A program made the position numbers and the translations under genes. Source: Leptodontidium sp. MPI-SDFR-AT-0119 (Eukaryota; Ascomycota; Leotiomycetes; Helotiales; Leptodontidiaceae). Taken from it: 64,000 bases of DNA. The notes below the pieces were generated by a model, which was not told the origin of the DNA, made no database searches, and saw only the letters and a program-made list of their open reading frames with translations. The stretch is from assembly GCA_020726505.1 (NCBI GenBank), contig JAHLEZ010000003.1:3100001-3164000 (forward strand), written 5' to 3'. Positions 1-10,799 of this stretch are shown piece after piece (position 1 is the first letter of the stretch; the number at the start of each line of letters is the position of its first letter).

Positions 1-54
1 CACCGGCACCACAAACTCTCGCTTGGGCCTGACAACATGAACAGACAAGAATAG

Positions 55-165
55 TTCTGGTGTCTTACTGATCCCTTGACTCCAAAGACAGAAGCAATGC
101 TGGAGGGGCTGAAGACAATGGGAGCAACCAGTTATCTGACACGTGATCTCGCCAAGAGCCCCTGA
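55..165 (+). CDS. possible 3' terminal exon of an upstream gene (partial)
   Basis: A short open frame runs from an AG at about 53-54 to a TGA at 163-165. It reads as ordinary protein (Pro-Leu-Thr-Pro-Lys, then a Leu/Met-rich amphipathic stretch) and could be the last exon of a gene that begins before the window. I do not recognise the family, and 37 codons could be open by chance. Treat it as a hint only. Confidence 0.22.
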   Translation, partial: FWCLTDPLTPKTEAMLEGLKTMGATSYLTRDLAKSP

Positions 166-1235
166 ATCAATCTCGTACTTACGTACTCGAGTACCGAACC
201 GAAGAGGCGAAGCGCTTGCTTGACCCGCCCACTGGTCGGCTCAACTTCCTCCACGGCTCTCTCATCAACCTGGAAGACTTCCAAGACAACTCCACACACT
301 GAGGCTGCACATCGTATCGATTATCGAAATAGATTGATTTTCAAATCCATACCGATGTCTCCGTCCCAACTTCCAAGTTCCAACTTCTTCATCTGTCAAC
401 AGTCTCTTTGGCCTTCAAGTCATTTCCTCTGGAACGCCGAGACCGGTGACTGCCGTTGGCCTCGACTCCTTGATCACTTCCACCATAGGAGCCAGCCATC
501 AGCCAGCTCCTTGGGAGCGCTTAACATGCGACACCTCCTGTCTCCAAAGCCGCTTCCCAGAATCTACAGAATCCCATCACTACTTGGCGATCCCAGACCA
601 AATTCCGAAAAGGCGCCACCAGTGAGTGACCAGCCTGTCAGTGCGCCGAGGATCTGAACAAACAATGGGGCTCTGTTTCAACAGCGCCACCTCCCCCCTG
701 CCGCCCAACCTTCTCCTTACCTTCTCCTTCATCTCGCATCTCCCCGCTTTCCTGCACGAGCAATCTATATGACAATAATTGCTCCCCGTTTCCAGTTGAT
801 TTGTCTCGCTCCTCCTGCCCAGAGAAGTGATAACAGAAACTTCGGGCCTGCCAAGCCGGAAACCCTCCCTTTCTCAGCCTCTCGAAACGGGCCTGGTGGA
901 ATGTGTAATGAAAGTTCATTTGTCCACCTCTGCCATACGCTCAAGCGGTGCCTCATGCGTTGCCAGGGGAAAGTTTATAACCTCCAGCCCGTCTTCCTCT
1001 GCTCTTCCTTTCAGCACCTCAGCCAGTTTTATCTGATTACTTTCATTAAGCCAACTCTCTTACATTCTTTTTTCCCACACGTCGTCCCAAGTACGAACAG
1101 TTGTCGATCGATCTCGTAGCTGGTCTGGATATCAGTTTTGCAACACACTCACTCATTCAAACTCATCCAACACGGTCTATCACCAGTCACTCACGAACAC
1201 ACAAAAAGTCACTTCTTTTCAAAAACAGTTTCAAA
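166..1235. other. intergenic, upstream region of the AA9 gene
   Basis: I see no convincing gene here. Open frames in this stretch are short and of low complexity. The last 150 bases are rich in ACAC/TCAC and CT tracts, typical of a fungal 5' untranslated leader, and run into the AA9 start codon. Confidence 0.5.
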
Positions 1236-2228
1236 ATGCCTTCCATGATGAACACCGCCGTTTTCGGTCTTTTGGCCACCGCTGCCAACGTTGCTGCCCA
1301 CGGTTTCGTTGACCAAATCACTGTTGATGGTACTTCGTGAGTATTTCTGGTCGCCCAGATTGCTGAGGTGTAGTTTCTAATTCCGCACAGCTTCACCGGA
1401 TACCTCGTCAACTCCTACCCATACATGGCCACCGCACCAGAGTCCATTGGATGGAGCGAGACCTCGACCGATCTCGGATTCGTTTCCCCATCCAAGTTCG
1501 CTACTGGCGACATCATTTGCCACAATGGAGCCAAGAACGCCGCTCTCTCCGCGCCAGTCAAGGCTGGAGGAAACGTCGACCTTCACTGGAACACATGGCC
1601 AGAGTCTCACCACGGTCCAGTCATCAACTACCTCGCCAACTGCGGTGGTGATTGCGCCACTGTTGACAAGGCCACGCTCAAGTGGTTCAAGATCTCCGAG
1701 TCCGGTCTCCTCGACAACACTGCTGCTCCAGGTACCTGGGCTTCTGATGCTTTGATGGCCAACAACTTGACCGGCTCCGTCACTATCCCATCCACCATCG
1801 CCCCAGGAAACTACGTCCTCCGCCACGAGATCATTGCTCTCCACTCCGCTGGACAAGCTGATGGCGCTCAAAACTACCCATTCTGCGTCAACCTCGAGGT
1901 CTCAGGAACCGGAACCGATGCACCAGAGGGTGTTCTCGGTACCTCTTTGTACACCCCAACTGATGCCGGTATCTTGGTCAGCATCTACACTGCCGGAGCC
2001 ACATACGAGATCCCAGGCCCGGCTCTCTACGCCGGTGGATCAGGATCAAGCCCATCCACTCCAATTGCCTCATCTCCAGCTGCTCCAGTCGCATCCACCA
2101 CTGCAGCTCCAGTCGCCACCAGCGCACCAGTTGCCAGCGCTGTCCCAACCACCCTTGCCACTGCTGTGTCCAGCGCCGCCCCAGTGGCCACTGCTGCACC
2201 AGTCGAGGAGGACGATTACTGCGAGTAA
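1236..2228 (+). CDS. AA9 lytic polysaccharide monooxygenase, secreted
   Basis: Two exons, 1236-1336 and 1391-2228, with a 54 bp GTGAGT...CAG intron, give 312 residues. Residues 1-21 are a signal peptide ending Ala-Ala, so the mature chain starts with His22, the N-terminal histidine of the copper brace. The second histidine lies in the [11 protein letters not shown] stretch, and the axial site H-x8-Q-x-Y is intact ([12 protein letters not shown]). These are hallmarks of AA9 (formerly GH61), enzymes that oxidatively cleave cellulose and related glucans outside the cell. The catalytic domain ends near residue 235. The remaining tail is about 70 residues of Ala/Pro/Val/Ser/Thr repeats ending in an acidic Asp-Asp-Tyr-Cys-Glu. 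No CBM1 is present, so substrate targeting by a cellulose-binding module is absent. Substrate and C1/C4 regioselectivity cannot be read from the sequence. Confidence 0.93.
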
Positions 2229-3210
2229 GCGTTCCATCAACGAAACTCCCCGGCCAGGTCTCATCAACCCGGCTGACGCAATTCCTTTGGAAGGAATCGC
2301 GCTCTTTCGCGCAAACAAACCGAAAAACTGTTTTTGTGACTTGCCTTCTTGTAAATATTTTATAGTTCTCGTGTACTGGATCCCTGAGTGGTTTTTGGAC
2401 AAGGACACGTGTATACACACCTATCTTCATTCTTCTTGAACATTTTTGGAGGACGAGATATAGAAGCACAATGAATCATGATCTATGATCTGGATCAACG
2501 TTACCCTTACATTTTTCCTGCTTGAACTTCGTGTGATTCTCAATTCATATTACTGTAAGTCTACTTCTGGGATCTGCCTGTCAGATTTAGCAGAGGAAGA
2601 TTCTCTCGCCACTTCATCTCAAGCCGAATCCTTCATCCCAAACATCCCACCAAACACAACATTCGGATATACCCAATTTCAGGCCTCGTCATCACCAACA
2701 AAACCATTCACCGCGATTGGTCTTCCCCCCCCATCCATCCCATCATCACAAGATATGCCCAGTGCATAAGAAACAATGCTTACTTGCATTACCGAAACTA
2801 TCCCATCCCCTTATCTCGCTTCCCGTTTGCAGCCCGATCGTTTCACCATCGGTGCCCCCTCCCTTCTTGCACGTACGCCACACCACGCCGCGACGTCACA
2901 TCATCGCCTTATTGCATGAATGATCCTCTGTGATCTCCCGATCTTCAGATCTTCGTTCGTCAAACAAAGTTTCGCTTTGTTCAGGCGGTGGTCGGAGTGC
3001 GCTGGCCCCGGAATTCATGGATGGATGATAGGGGCCAGAGATGGGATGGTTATGAAACAAATCTGGTCCCTTAATGCCGGGAGAGCAAAAGAAGAAATTC
3101 CAGCGAAGGACTTCGGATGGTTGACGAGTTTGTATTGGTTGTTAGGCGCGCTCTTTTGCCCCATCAGGAGAAAAGGGGGGAGGCATCACGTTTCTTGGAT
3201 CAACACGTGA
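2229..3210. other. intergenic between AA9 gene and transposon
   Basis: No gene recognised. It holds the 3' region of the AA9 gene and a pyrimidine-rich stretch near 2700-2900. The right end abuts the transposon target TA at 3211-3212. Confidence 0.5.
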
Positions 3211-3261
3211 TACAATCGCTTGCATAACGTGTGTCAGCGTCACCGATTTTAGCGAGCCTCA
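3211..3261 (+). repeat. left terminal inverted repeat of the transposon
   Basis: This 51 bp stretch is the exact reverse complement of 6631-6681. It begins with the target TA, and the element proper starts CAATCGC. Pairing stops at 3262. Confidence 0.93.
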
Positions 3262-3412
3262 TCAAGACGCGTCCCAGATTATCGACGCGCATACCTCCGC
3301 CAACTGCCCCTGCACATAACTTCAACAAACCACCTTCAAATCGTATAGTAAGTAGCTCAAATTAAAGCTTAACATGCGGGCTATTTACTAATAAAAAAAT
3401 TAAGGTGTGCGA

Positions 3413-4417
3413 ATGGCTCGTCGTTTGAAGGCAAGCGTTGTGGCGCGCATCGAAGATGCCTTACGCGAAACTGGTGTGAAAATCGACAAGAAATATATGC
3501 GCATGCTAGCGAGCGACTACAAAGCCTCAGTTCGATCGATTTACCGCATACTTCGTAAGGTACGCCTAGGCCAAGGGGTTATGCCTTTATCGGGAGGTCC
3601 TACACGGATTATTACGTGGAAAATGGAGGCCTCTATTAAGCTCCTTTTGGATGAAATGCCTTGGTTGTACCTAGACGAGATTGCCGACTTTCTGCGCGAA
3701 ACATGGGGGATTTCTGTTAATATATCGACTATTGGAAGAGCTTTACAACGAATCAAGATCACGCGGAAGAAGATTAAAGCTATGGCAGCTCAACAAAACG
3801 AAGAACTACGTTTGGATTGGAAATACAGGCTCCAATGGTACTCCGCTGAGCAAATAGTCTCTGTCGACGAGTCAGGTAGTGATGGAAGGACTAGTGATAG
3901 GTATTATGGCTAGTCTCCATCAGGGGTTCCTACAAAAGTCAAGAGGTGGCTAGCTAGTAGGCAAAGAGTCTCAATCCTCCCGGCATATACTACCGAAGGA
4001 TACATATGTGCCCGTACTTTCCAGGGCACTTGTACGGCCGAAATCTTCATAGATTTCATACTAGAAGACGTGTTACCACGATGTAACGCATATCCCGGGC
4101 CTCGATCCGTCATTATACTCGACAATGCGTCAATCCACCACAGCTATATAGCGGAAATTAAGAGAGCGGCCAACAGACGAGGGGTATAGATACATTTCCT
4201 CCCTCCATACTCTCCTGATTTTAACCCTATCGAGGAAAGCTTTGCAGATCTAAAGAAGTTTATTCGACGCCACTACAAGAGGAGACGACAAGAGTTTACT
4301 ACATATCAAGAGTTCCTAGGGTGGGCCGCTAAAGAAGTTAATACTGGCCCAGATGCTGCCCGGAGAGCTAGAGCCCACTTTAAGCACGCTGGCTTCTCGG
4401 AAACAGTAAACATTTAG
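3413..4417 (+). pseudogene. Tc1/mariner-type DDE transposase, two in-frame stops
   Basis: One reading frame of 335 codons holds a helix-turn-helix N-terminal half (about residues 1-125) and a DDE_3-type catalytic half. The first acidic residue is in VDES, the second in ILDNASIH, and the third in the PPYSPDFNPIE motif, with about 36 residues between the second and third. All three acidic codons are intact. Two TAG stops, 3911-3913 and 4187-4189, break the frame. At the first, homologues usually have Trp (TGG to TAG). The second is best read as CAG to TAG. Both fit RIP. The first ATG is at 3413. A GTAAGT at about 3348 with an AG near 3404 could be a leader intron. The gene would be inactive without readthrough. 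Confidence 0.9.
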
Positions 4418-4632
4418 TACTACTTATAGTCAGAATAATTGCAGGGCGCGGGAGCAGTCAGTGTGCCTTTGATTCGTGTATTTCCTAGGCTATTTTTGTT
4501 GGTTCGGCATTTTATATGTTTTTTTAACTTCACTTTTCCGCCCTCATTACTTAGTGTTTAATCATTACCAGTACCTTCATATACGCCTGTAACTCCTATG
4601 TTTCCATGTACTTTTCATGTCTCTTCACTAGC

Positions 4633-6519
4633 TTAGTAGTCATCAAAGAATCCATCATCCTCATCATAATACTCAGGGTCATAATACTCGTCATACTCTC
4701 CATCCTCTCCCTCTCTAGCGATGTCGTTTCGAGGCCTTTGCGGGCGGAATTAAGGGTTAGGAACACCACTCCTAAGATCTAGGAGGTTCTCAGCAACTCT
4801 CTGTTCTTCGTTGAACTGTCGAATAAATGGAGATACCTTTGCAGCGATCGATGAGGCTATTCCGACCTTAACCCCACATTAAATCAACGTTTGAGCTGAC
4901 CGAGCAAGATCAGGTGTAATATATTACTCTACTAACAACTCAAAAGCCTCTGTAAACGCAGTAATACGTTCAGGCCGAGTCTCAGCCTTCAACACATAAT
5001 CTTTAAAGCTTTGCATCGGGTCTTCCGCATCGGATGTGGGGTGAAGTAGAGACGAAGGTGCTGGTGCGCGCCTATCATACCCTATTTGGCGAAATCGCGG
5101 TGTGTTTAGCGGTAAAACTTGCCTGTGGGCATGAAGAGGACCGTACTAAACGTCACGCGAAGGGTGAGAGTAATACCTGTGCGGGTTGTGCGATGTATAG
5201 AGTTCACCTTGGGGAGGTTGTTAATTTGCAGTGGCACCTGTGTGGACGTGTACGACAACAGGTTAGGAGTCCTTTTGATCAGGTTTTAGTGCTGTTTCCT
5301 CAGTAGTTTGATTAGATTTCCTCTTGCCAGTAGTCCTCCAACTCATAAGATTATGCCCAGACAAATATACTCGCAAAAATTCCTCCGGGGGTCTCTGAAT
5401 CGTTACTCGTTGCTCTCCGGCCACAGCTAACTTCGCCCAACGTACTTGCTCCAGTAGAGTAACTTTATAATGCTCTCCTTTCTCAGTTATATAACAACAA
5501 CCGGGGTTATTTAGGCATCTTTCGTCGTGGCAAGCGTTGACGTTAAATATCAACTTTCTAGTGCTCTCTAAGGGGTTATCACTATCGTCCACGGACTTTT
5601 TAAGAGCTCTAGCACGCTCTGTGACGGAATCACGCGGTTTAGAAGTCGTGGGAGTATCAATTCCATCGTCATCGTCTTCGCCTTCTTTATCAGAGCTCTC
5701 TACGTCTTGGGATCGTCCAAAACGCAGCATTTGCACAGTATCAAGTCGTCCTTTCCCTTTCCCTTTGCCTTTGGGCCCAACAGCTCCAGATATTGGCGGA
5801 GGAGTCTCATCCCGTTCAATTGTCTTCCAAATAGCGTCAAGTTTGATTTCTCCTTGTGCCACGGCTTTCCCTGTGTAGTTCAAGAGCCTCAAGTGTGTAA
5901 TCAAGTTCTCCCAGTCTAGCTCTTATCGGATTATGAATTCTTGCCCATTAGTCTTCATATTCCCAGTCACAAAGCTCAATCCATAGAAAATAGGGTATTC
6001 GTCCTGTGCTAGCATCCTTTCCTTACACCATGGCCGAATAAAGTTATTCTCTATAAATGCCCTGAGTTCGGCGAATGTTACTTGAAAAGGATCATTGAAA
6101 TCGTGTTAAATAGGAATGGTAGTTCTTCGCCGACTGTTTAAAACAGTAGTAAAAGTAAGAGAAACCCTATATGGCTCATCTCCGAGCGCCGAAGGGTCGA
6201 ATTCTGGCTTAGGACGTAGTTTTGGCCGGCTGGGGATAGGGGATGATTCCACATCAATAACATCCGGCGTATCCCTCTTTCCAGCACTCTTTTTGGGAAG
6301 AGGCTTTGGTGTAGGTATATCTGGCATATCCTCTGCGTCCTTCTCCGCAGGTTCCGATGCAGTATCTCGTCGTTTCCGCTTTGTTTTCCTAGCAATTAGT
6401 GGTTGATTTGCACTAAATGCCGCGGTCGAGTTCGGGTTGGGTTTGCGCGCCCGTTTGGATTTTCTACCACCTTCTGACTCCTCAGCCGCCGCGCGCTCAG
6501 AGGCACGAGTCGAAGGCAT
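4633..6519 (-). pseudogene. second transposon gene, unknown function, eight in-frame stops
   Basis: A single minus-strand frame of 629 codons runs from ATG at 6519 to TAA at 4633. It is interrupted only by stops with lowest coordinates at 6106, 5923, 5263, 5221, 5146, 4924, 4879 and 4750. Seven are TAA and one is TAG; all become Gln by a single T-to-C reversal. No frameshift was needed. The N-terminal 130 residues are Lys/Arg/Pro-rich with patches that resemble nuclear localisation signals (RKSKRARK, RKTKRKRR). A Gly-Lys repeat and an acidic Asp run lie in the middle, followed by a small Cys/His cluster (CHDERCLNNPGCC). The C-terminus is acidic and Tyr-rich. I do not recognise the family. It is convergent with the transposase and inside the same inverted repeats, so it is probably an accessory protein of the element or captured cargo. 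Confidence 0.8.
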
Positions 6520-6630
6520 GTTAAACTCAATATATGCCAAATTTCAAGTCAATCGGACGTGTTGTTGTGGAGTTAATTGAATTAATGTGGTGGTGAGAGC
6601 AAATCTAGGGACCAAAAAGAGGGGGGTTGG

Positions 6631-6681
6631 TGAGGCTCGCTAAAATCGGTGACGCTGACACACGTTATGCAAGCGATTGTA
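6631..6681 (-). repeat. right terminal inverted repeat of the transposon
   Basis: Exact reverse complement of 3211-3261. It ends GCGATTG followed by the target TA at 6680-6681. Confidence 0.93.
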
Positions 6682-6899
6682 GAAGCAACAACTTGGCCTG
6701 CCACTGTCCTGAGGAGAGACCATAATGATTCACTCTGACAGCTTTTCCGATGTACGACCTAACTAAGAGTGATACTAACCAATAGATGATGGACCTCTCG
6801 TATCCATACCAAGACTTTTTTCTTAGGAGGACTCGTTGAGCCATGACAACGGATGGATAGGATAGACACTCAAGGGTCACCAACTAAAGAACCCTTGAT

Positions 6900-8635
6900 G
6901 TGCTTCAACATGGCGGCACGTATCAACTCCTATTGTCAGCTGCCGCTACCCTCTACCTAGGGATCCGTATTATACGCTCCTACAACCGTCGCCGTTTAGC
7001 TTCAACTCTATCGCGCAAACCGGTACGAGATGCCCCGTCTGGGCCTTTTGGACTCGTTGCTTTCTATCATATGACGCAAGCTGTCAAGTCAAAGTCTTGG
7101 TTGCCCTGGTTCGAATCAGAATTCCGCAAGAATGGCACCACCTTCAGGCGACCACTCGTGGGTCGTAACCTAATCATGACTTGCGAGCCGCAGAACGTCA
7201 AGGCTCTTCTTGCAACATAGTTTGCAGACTTTGGACTAGGAACTAGGTACCACCATTTACTCCCGCTGCTTGGAGATGGCATCTTTACACTAGATGGCAA
7301 TGGCTGGTCCCACTCGCGCGCGCTCCTACGCCCACAGTTCAGCAGGGAGCAGGCAAGGTCTTATCGGCCGAGTTACTTGCAGCTACTGACTTTATTAACT
7401 AGGTCGCAGATATACAGAACTAGATGTACATGTGGGGCATTTTATGTCCCACATCCCAAGCGATGGCAGCTCCTTTGATATCCAGGAACTGTTCTTTCGC
7501 CTGACTCTAGATTCATCGACAGACTTCCTCTTCGGCGAGTCGGTGAACTCCCTTGTATCGACTATTAACACGCAGTCCGGCGTTCCAGTCAAGGGGCGGC
7601 AGGGCTTTGAGGCCGCATTCAATCTATCTCAAGACTACTTAGCAGCACGATCACGGGCCCAAGGACTCTACTAATTGATAAATCCGAAGGAGTTTCGTGA
7701 AGCAAATCGTATTTGCCACCAACTTGTGGATTACTATGTGAAAAAGGCCCTCGAGCCGACTGCAGACAGGGATATCAAGTCTCCACAAGATCGAGAACGC
7801 TACATTTTCCTCAAAGCACTTGCCAAGGATACGAGAGATCCCAAATTACTGCGAGACCAACTGCTCAATATCCTCCTGGCGGGACGTGATACGACGGCAA
7901 GTTTGTTGAGCTCGGTGTTCTTTGAATTAGCCCGAAATCCAAAAGTATGGGCGAGACTTAGGAATGAGATTGTGGAAAGATTTGGTACTGCCGAAAAACC
8001 GACGGCCGAGATCTCCTTCACGGCTCTAAAGGACATGCCATATCTTCGACATGTTCTTGACGAAGGTACCCATAACTGCTTCCAATACCCATTATATGCA
8101 CTAAGCCTGCCGTATTGCTAATCTTCAACTGACAGCCTTGCGAATGTACCCACCTGTTCCGCTGAATCTCCGAACAGCCCTGAAAGACACAACCCTACCC
8201 GCCGGCGGTGGTATGAATGGACTATCCCCCATCTTTATCACCAAGGGGACGACTGTCATCTATTCTGTCTGGGTCATGCATAGACGCCCAGACCTCTGGG
8301 GTCAGGATGCGGCGAAGTTCCGGCCGGAACGGTGGGAAGGGGGTAGCTAAAGAGGCTGGCAGTACCTGCCGTTCAATGGAGGTCCAAGGATCTGCTTAGG
8401 GCGTGAGCATCCTGTCCCTTTAGCAATAATCTAGTATTCAGAGAGAGAAGCTAATGTGAATGTAGAGCAATACGCTCTTACAGAAGCCGGCTTCGTTGTT
8501 GTAAAGCTACTACAAAGCTTCGGGGCAATTGAGAGTGCGACCGCAATGACTGGGGACCCACTGATCAATACAAACTTGACAATGACTCACGAGAATGGTG
8601 TACATATCAGGCTGTTCCCCTCGGCGGCGAAGTGA
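6900..8635 (+). pseudogene. cytochrome P450 (CYP52-like), degenerate
   Basis: The remains of a full-length P450 are readable: an N-terminal membrane anchor, the I-helix motif AGRDTT, an ExxR motif (E-A-L-R) rebuilt across an intron at 8066-8135, and the heme-binding loop FNGGPRICLG just before a second intron at 8403-8465. The closest match I can name is the CYP52-type alkane/fatty-acid hydroxylase group. The frame is broken by TAG 7218, TAG 7400, TAG 7421, TAA 7672 and TAA 8348, and by at least two frameshifts near 7355 and 7430. Several stops sit where homologues have Gln or Trp, consistent with RIP. The expected start is GTG at 6900 rather than ATG. The transposon lies 220 bp upstream, where the promoter would be. 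Clearly inactive; the subfamily is less sure. Confidence 0.88.
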
Positions 8636-10358
8636 TAGTTTCATAATGGGTATATGGGGAACTGCTTGGCCTGGTGATTGGGGTCATGAATCAAGTCTGT
8701 CCTTTACCTATGCGGTACGATTTGGAGAGAACCCTTCTCGGTTGTTTATCGAATCCCCAAAGTGGTTTGTTGGCTGTCATTTTAATGGAAGTATTAGGTA
8801 GCTGGGAATATGATGCAAACGACTTCCTTCACGTATATATATACTGAACCACCTATCTTTGATACTTCGTAATGTACCACATGAGATCTCTACAATATGC
8901 AACTACGCAATGTAGCCTGCAGGATAAAGAAATTGCGAAAGGGTGGGGAAGGGGGGTGGGGTAGTCATTGTATCACTTTGTTGCCAGCCGACCGCATATC
9001 TTCGACATCCCCCGAGCTACCAGAAGCTCCCTCGTCACAGGGAACGTGAATGAGTAGGCTTTTTCGCAGTTAGCTCCGTCTCTTGAGTCAACTCCTTGCG
9101 ATCATTCAAAGTCACCATCAGAAACGCTGCTCTGGAATAAGCCCGCAAGAGAATGGGAATCTCGCAGATGTAGTAGCCAAGTTCGGAACTCCGCGGCCCA
9201 AAGAATCGCCGAAAAATTAGCCCCGAGGCCTTGGGCTTAGTAGAGAGGAAAAGTAAGGATATCGATGAAGATATTACCACCCGGCAGGTGTCTCGCCCTT
9301 GTAAGCATTTTGAGTACACCCTGTACCAAACTCAACTCAATTCTCACGCTGAAGGAAACGTCGTTTTCAAAATTTGAGAACCGGAAAGTCAAAACTCACA
9401 CACCTCCGCCGGCTGTTGGGATGTCAGTGTTTTCACGCGGGATCACCCATTCTCAAAGTCACTGCGTTCCACCCTTCGTTTCTCCTTCAAAGAACCTAGT
9501 ACTCAAGTGGACGGACAGCACATCCTTCTAAACCTTGTATTTTTGTCTGACTGATCAGGGAGACAAAGACTTTACCCAGTTCTCACATTGCCACTTTCGG
9601 CAAACACATCACCAACTCGGTTCACTTTCCCCTCGCTTAAGCTTTCCATATAATCACTCACTCATCCGCTCACCTTTCTTCTTTGAATTCACACTCACCA
9701 CAATCTGGAGTCTCGCTTGCAGAAGCCTGACATCTTTTGTTGCACATCGCAGTTGAAAGTAAACAAAGGGATACGGGACTATTCGCTTGGAGCGCGTTCA
9801 ACCTCATGCGGGAAGTAAACAAGCTAGATATCGCCGACGGTGGCCTACCATCCGCGCAGTATTTCACCCGGTTTATTTTGGACTAAGAAATAGGCTGAAG
9901 AACTCTGAGATTCGCTCCTACGCTGATTTCGGTTTGGGAGCAGCAGACGGACGATAAGTGCTCTTGCACAACTGCCTTTTGTGACATCCCAACAAACTGG
10001 ATTTACCCCGCCCCCTTTTAAGCGAGTCCGATTTGCAGCCTGTACCTCAGCTACGCTTCCGCATTATGGCTGATGAAAAACACAACATTGAATTCTCATC
10101 TTGTAAACAAAATCCCTTCATCGACTCCCGCCGGTATCCACCGATCAAAACGACATCTGTCAGCAATGTCATCGGCATTCGGATTTAGTCCCCCACTTTC
10201 ATGGATAGTTGAACTCCGGTCCCCATATTCCAAGCGGTGAGGATTTGGATAGAAATAGGACGAATTCAGCATTCAGCCCCAAGATCTAGAGATCAATTCT
10301 TCCCCATCGGTACCTCATCCAAGGACATTATTCTGTTAACCCAGATCCCTTCTTCACA
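8636..10358. other. intergenic region
   Basis: No gene recognised in 1.7 kb. Short open frames at 9035-9320 and 9265-9530 overlap on opposite strands and show no domain or intron signals. The last 150 bases look like the leader of the Rid gene. Confidence 0.45.
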
Positions 10359-10799
10359 ATGTCACCACCATCCAAACCCTGCATCACACTTCTTGACCCA
10401 CCAAACGGTCCTTACACAAGACCAACATACTCCCACATCGCCAGCGTCTCCTCACCCGCGCGTCTCATTTACACAGCCGGCCAAGTCGGCACACTCCCAG
10501 ACGGGGCCACAGTGCACGGCTTCGAAGCGCAAGCCAAACAAGCGTTCATCAACCTCAAAGTCGCCCTGGAGGCGGCCGGAGCAACTGTCCGTGATATAGT
10601 CAAACTTACGTACTATATCGTGGATCTGGAGGCGAATATTGATGCATTCCGAAGGGTGTATGTGGAGTTCTTAACGGATGGGGAGGGCATTCATAAGGCG
10701 CCTTCGACGTTGCTAAGTGTGGCGGGGTTGGCGAAGAAGGAGTGGCTTGTTGAGGTTGAAGCTGTGGCTGCTGTGAGGGATTTGGAGAGCAAGTTGTAA
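10359..10799 (+). CDS. Rid family (YjgF/YER057c/UK114) protein
   Basis: An intronless 146-residue protein of the usual Rid length, with the expected order: an AGQVG stretch near residue 40, the QAKQAFINLKVALEAAGA helix, and the C-terminal VEVEAVA strand. RidA itself hydrolyses reactive enamine/imine intermediates such as 2-aminoacrylate. The catalytic arginine of RidA normally lies in a Pro-Ala-Arg motif before the last strands. Here that place reads APSTLLSVA with no arginine, so this is more likely a non-deaminase Rid subgroup than a true RidA. The start is ATG 10359 in a good CACAATG context. It is a single gene with no clear operon-like partner. Confidence 0.9.
   Translation: MSPPSKPCITLLDPPNGPYTRPTYSHIASVSSPARLIYTAGQVGTLPDGATVHGFEAQAKQAFINLKVALEAAGATVRDIVKLTYYIVDLEANIDAFRRVYVEFLTDGEGIHKAPSTLLSVAGLAKKEWLVEVEAVAAVRDLESKL

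Larger units (their letters stand above)
3213..6679. mobile_element. Tc1/mariner-type DNA transposon, 3.47 kb, two-gene, inactivated
   Basis: The element is bounded by 51 bp perfect inverted repeats (3211-3261 and 6631-6681, counting the terminal TA). The outermost TA on each side matches the TA target duplication of Tc1/mariner elements. The order inside is inverted repeat, transposase gene (plus strand, 3413-4417), a 215 bp gap, then a second gene on the minus strand (6519 down to 4633), inverted repeat. Both genes are open along their length except for isolated stop codons that are explained by C-to-T or G-to-A changes, as in RIP. About 3.5 kb is long for a mariner-type element, which normally carries only the transposase. 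The identical repeats suggest that insertion is not very old. It sits 220 bp upstream of a dead P450 gene. Confidence 0.9.

Noticed and set aside
220..657. Open frame of 145 codons near the left end
   Set aside because: Composition is Ser/Pro/His-rich like translated non-coding sequence, with no recognisable domain or good start context.
5034..5306. Plus-strand gene inside the transposon
   Set aside because: It is the shadow of the minus-strand gene, whose frame is continuous over 629 codons across this interval.
3213..6679. Terminal inverted repeats as a CRISPR-like or palindromic origin structure
   Set aside because: Only two copies in inverted orientation with TA target ends and a transposase between; a DNA transposon explains everything.
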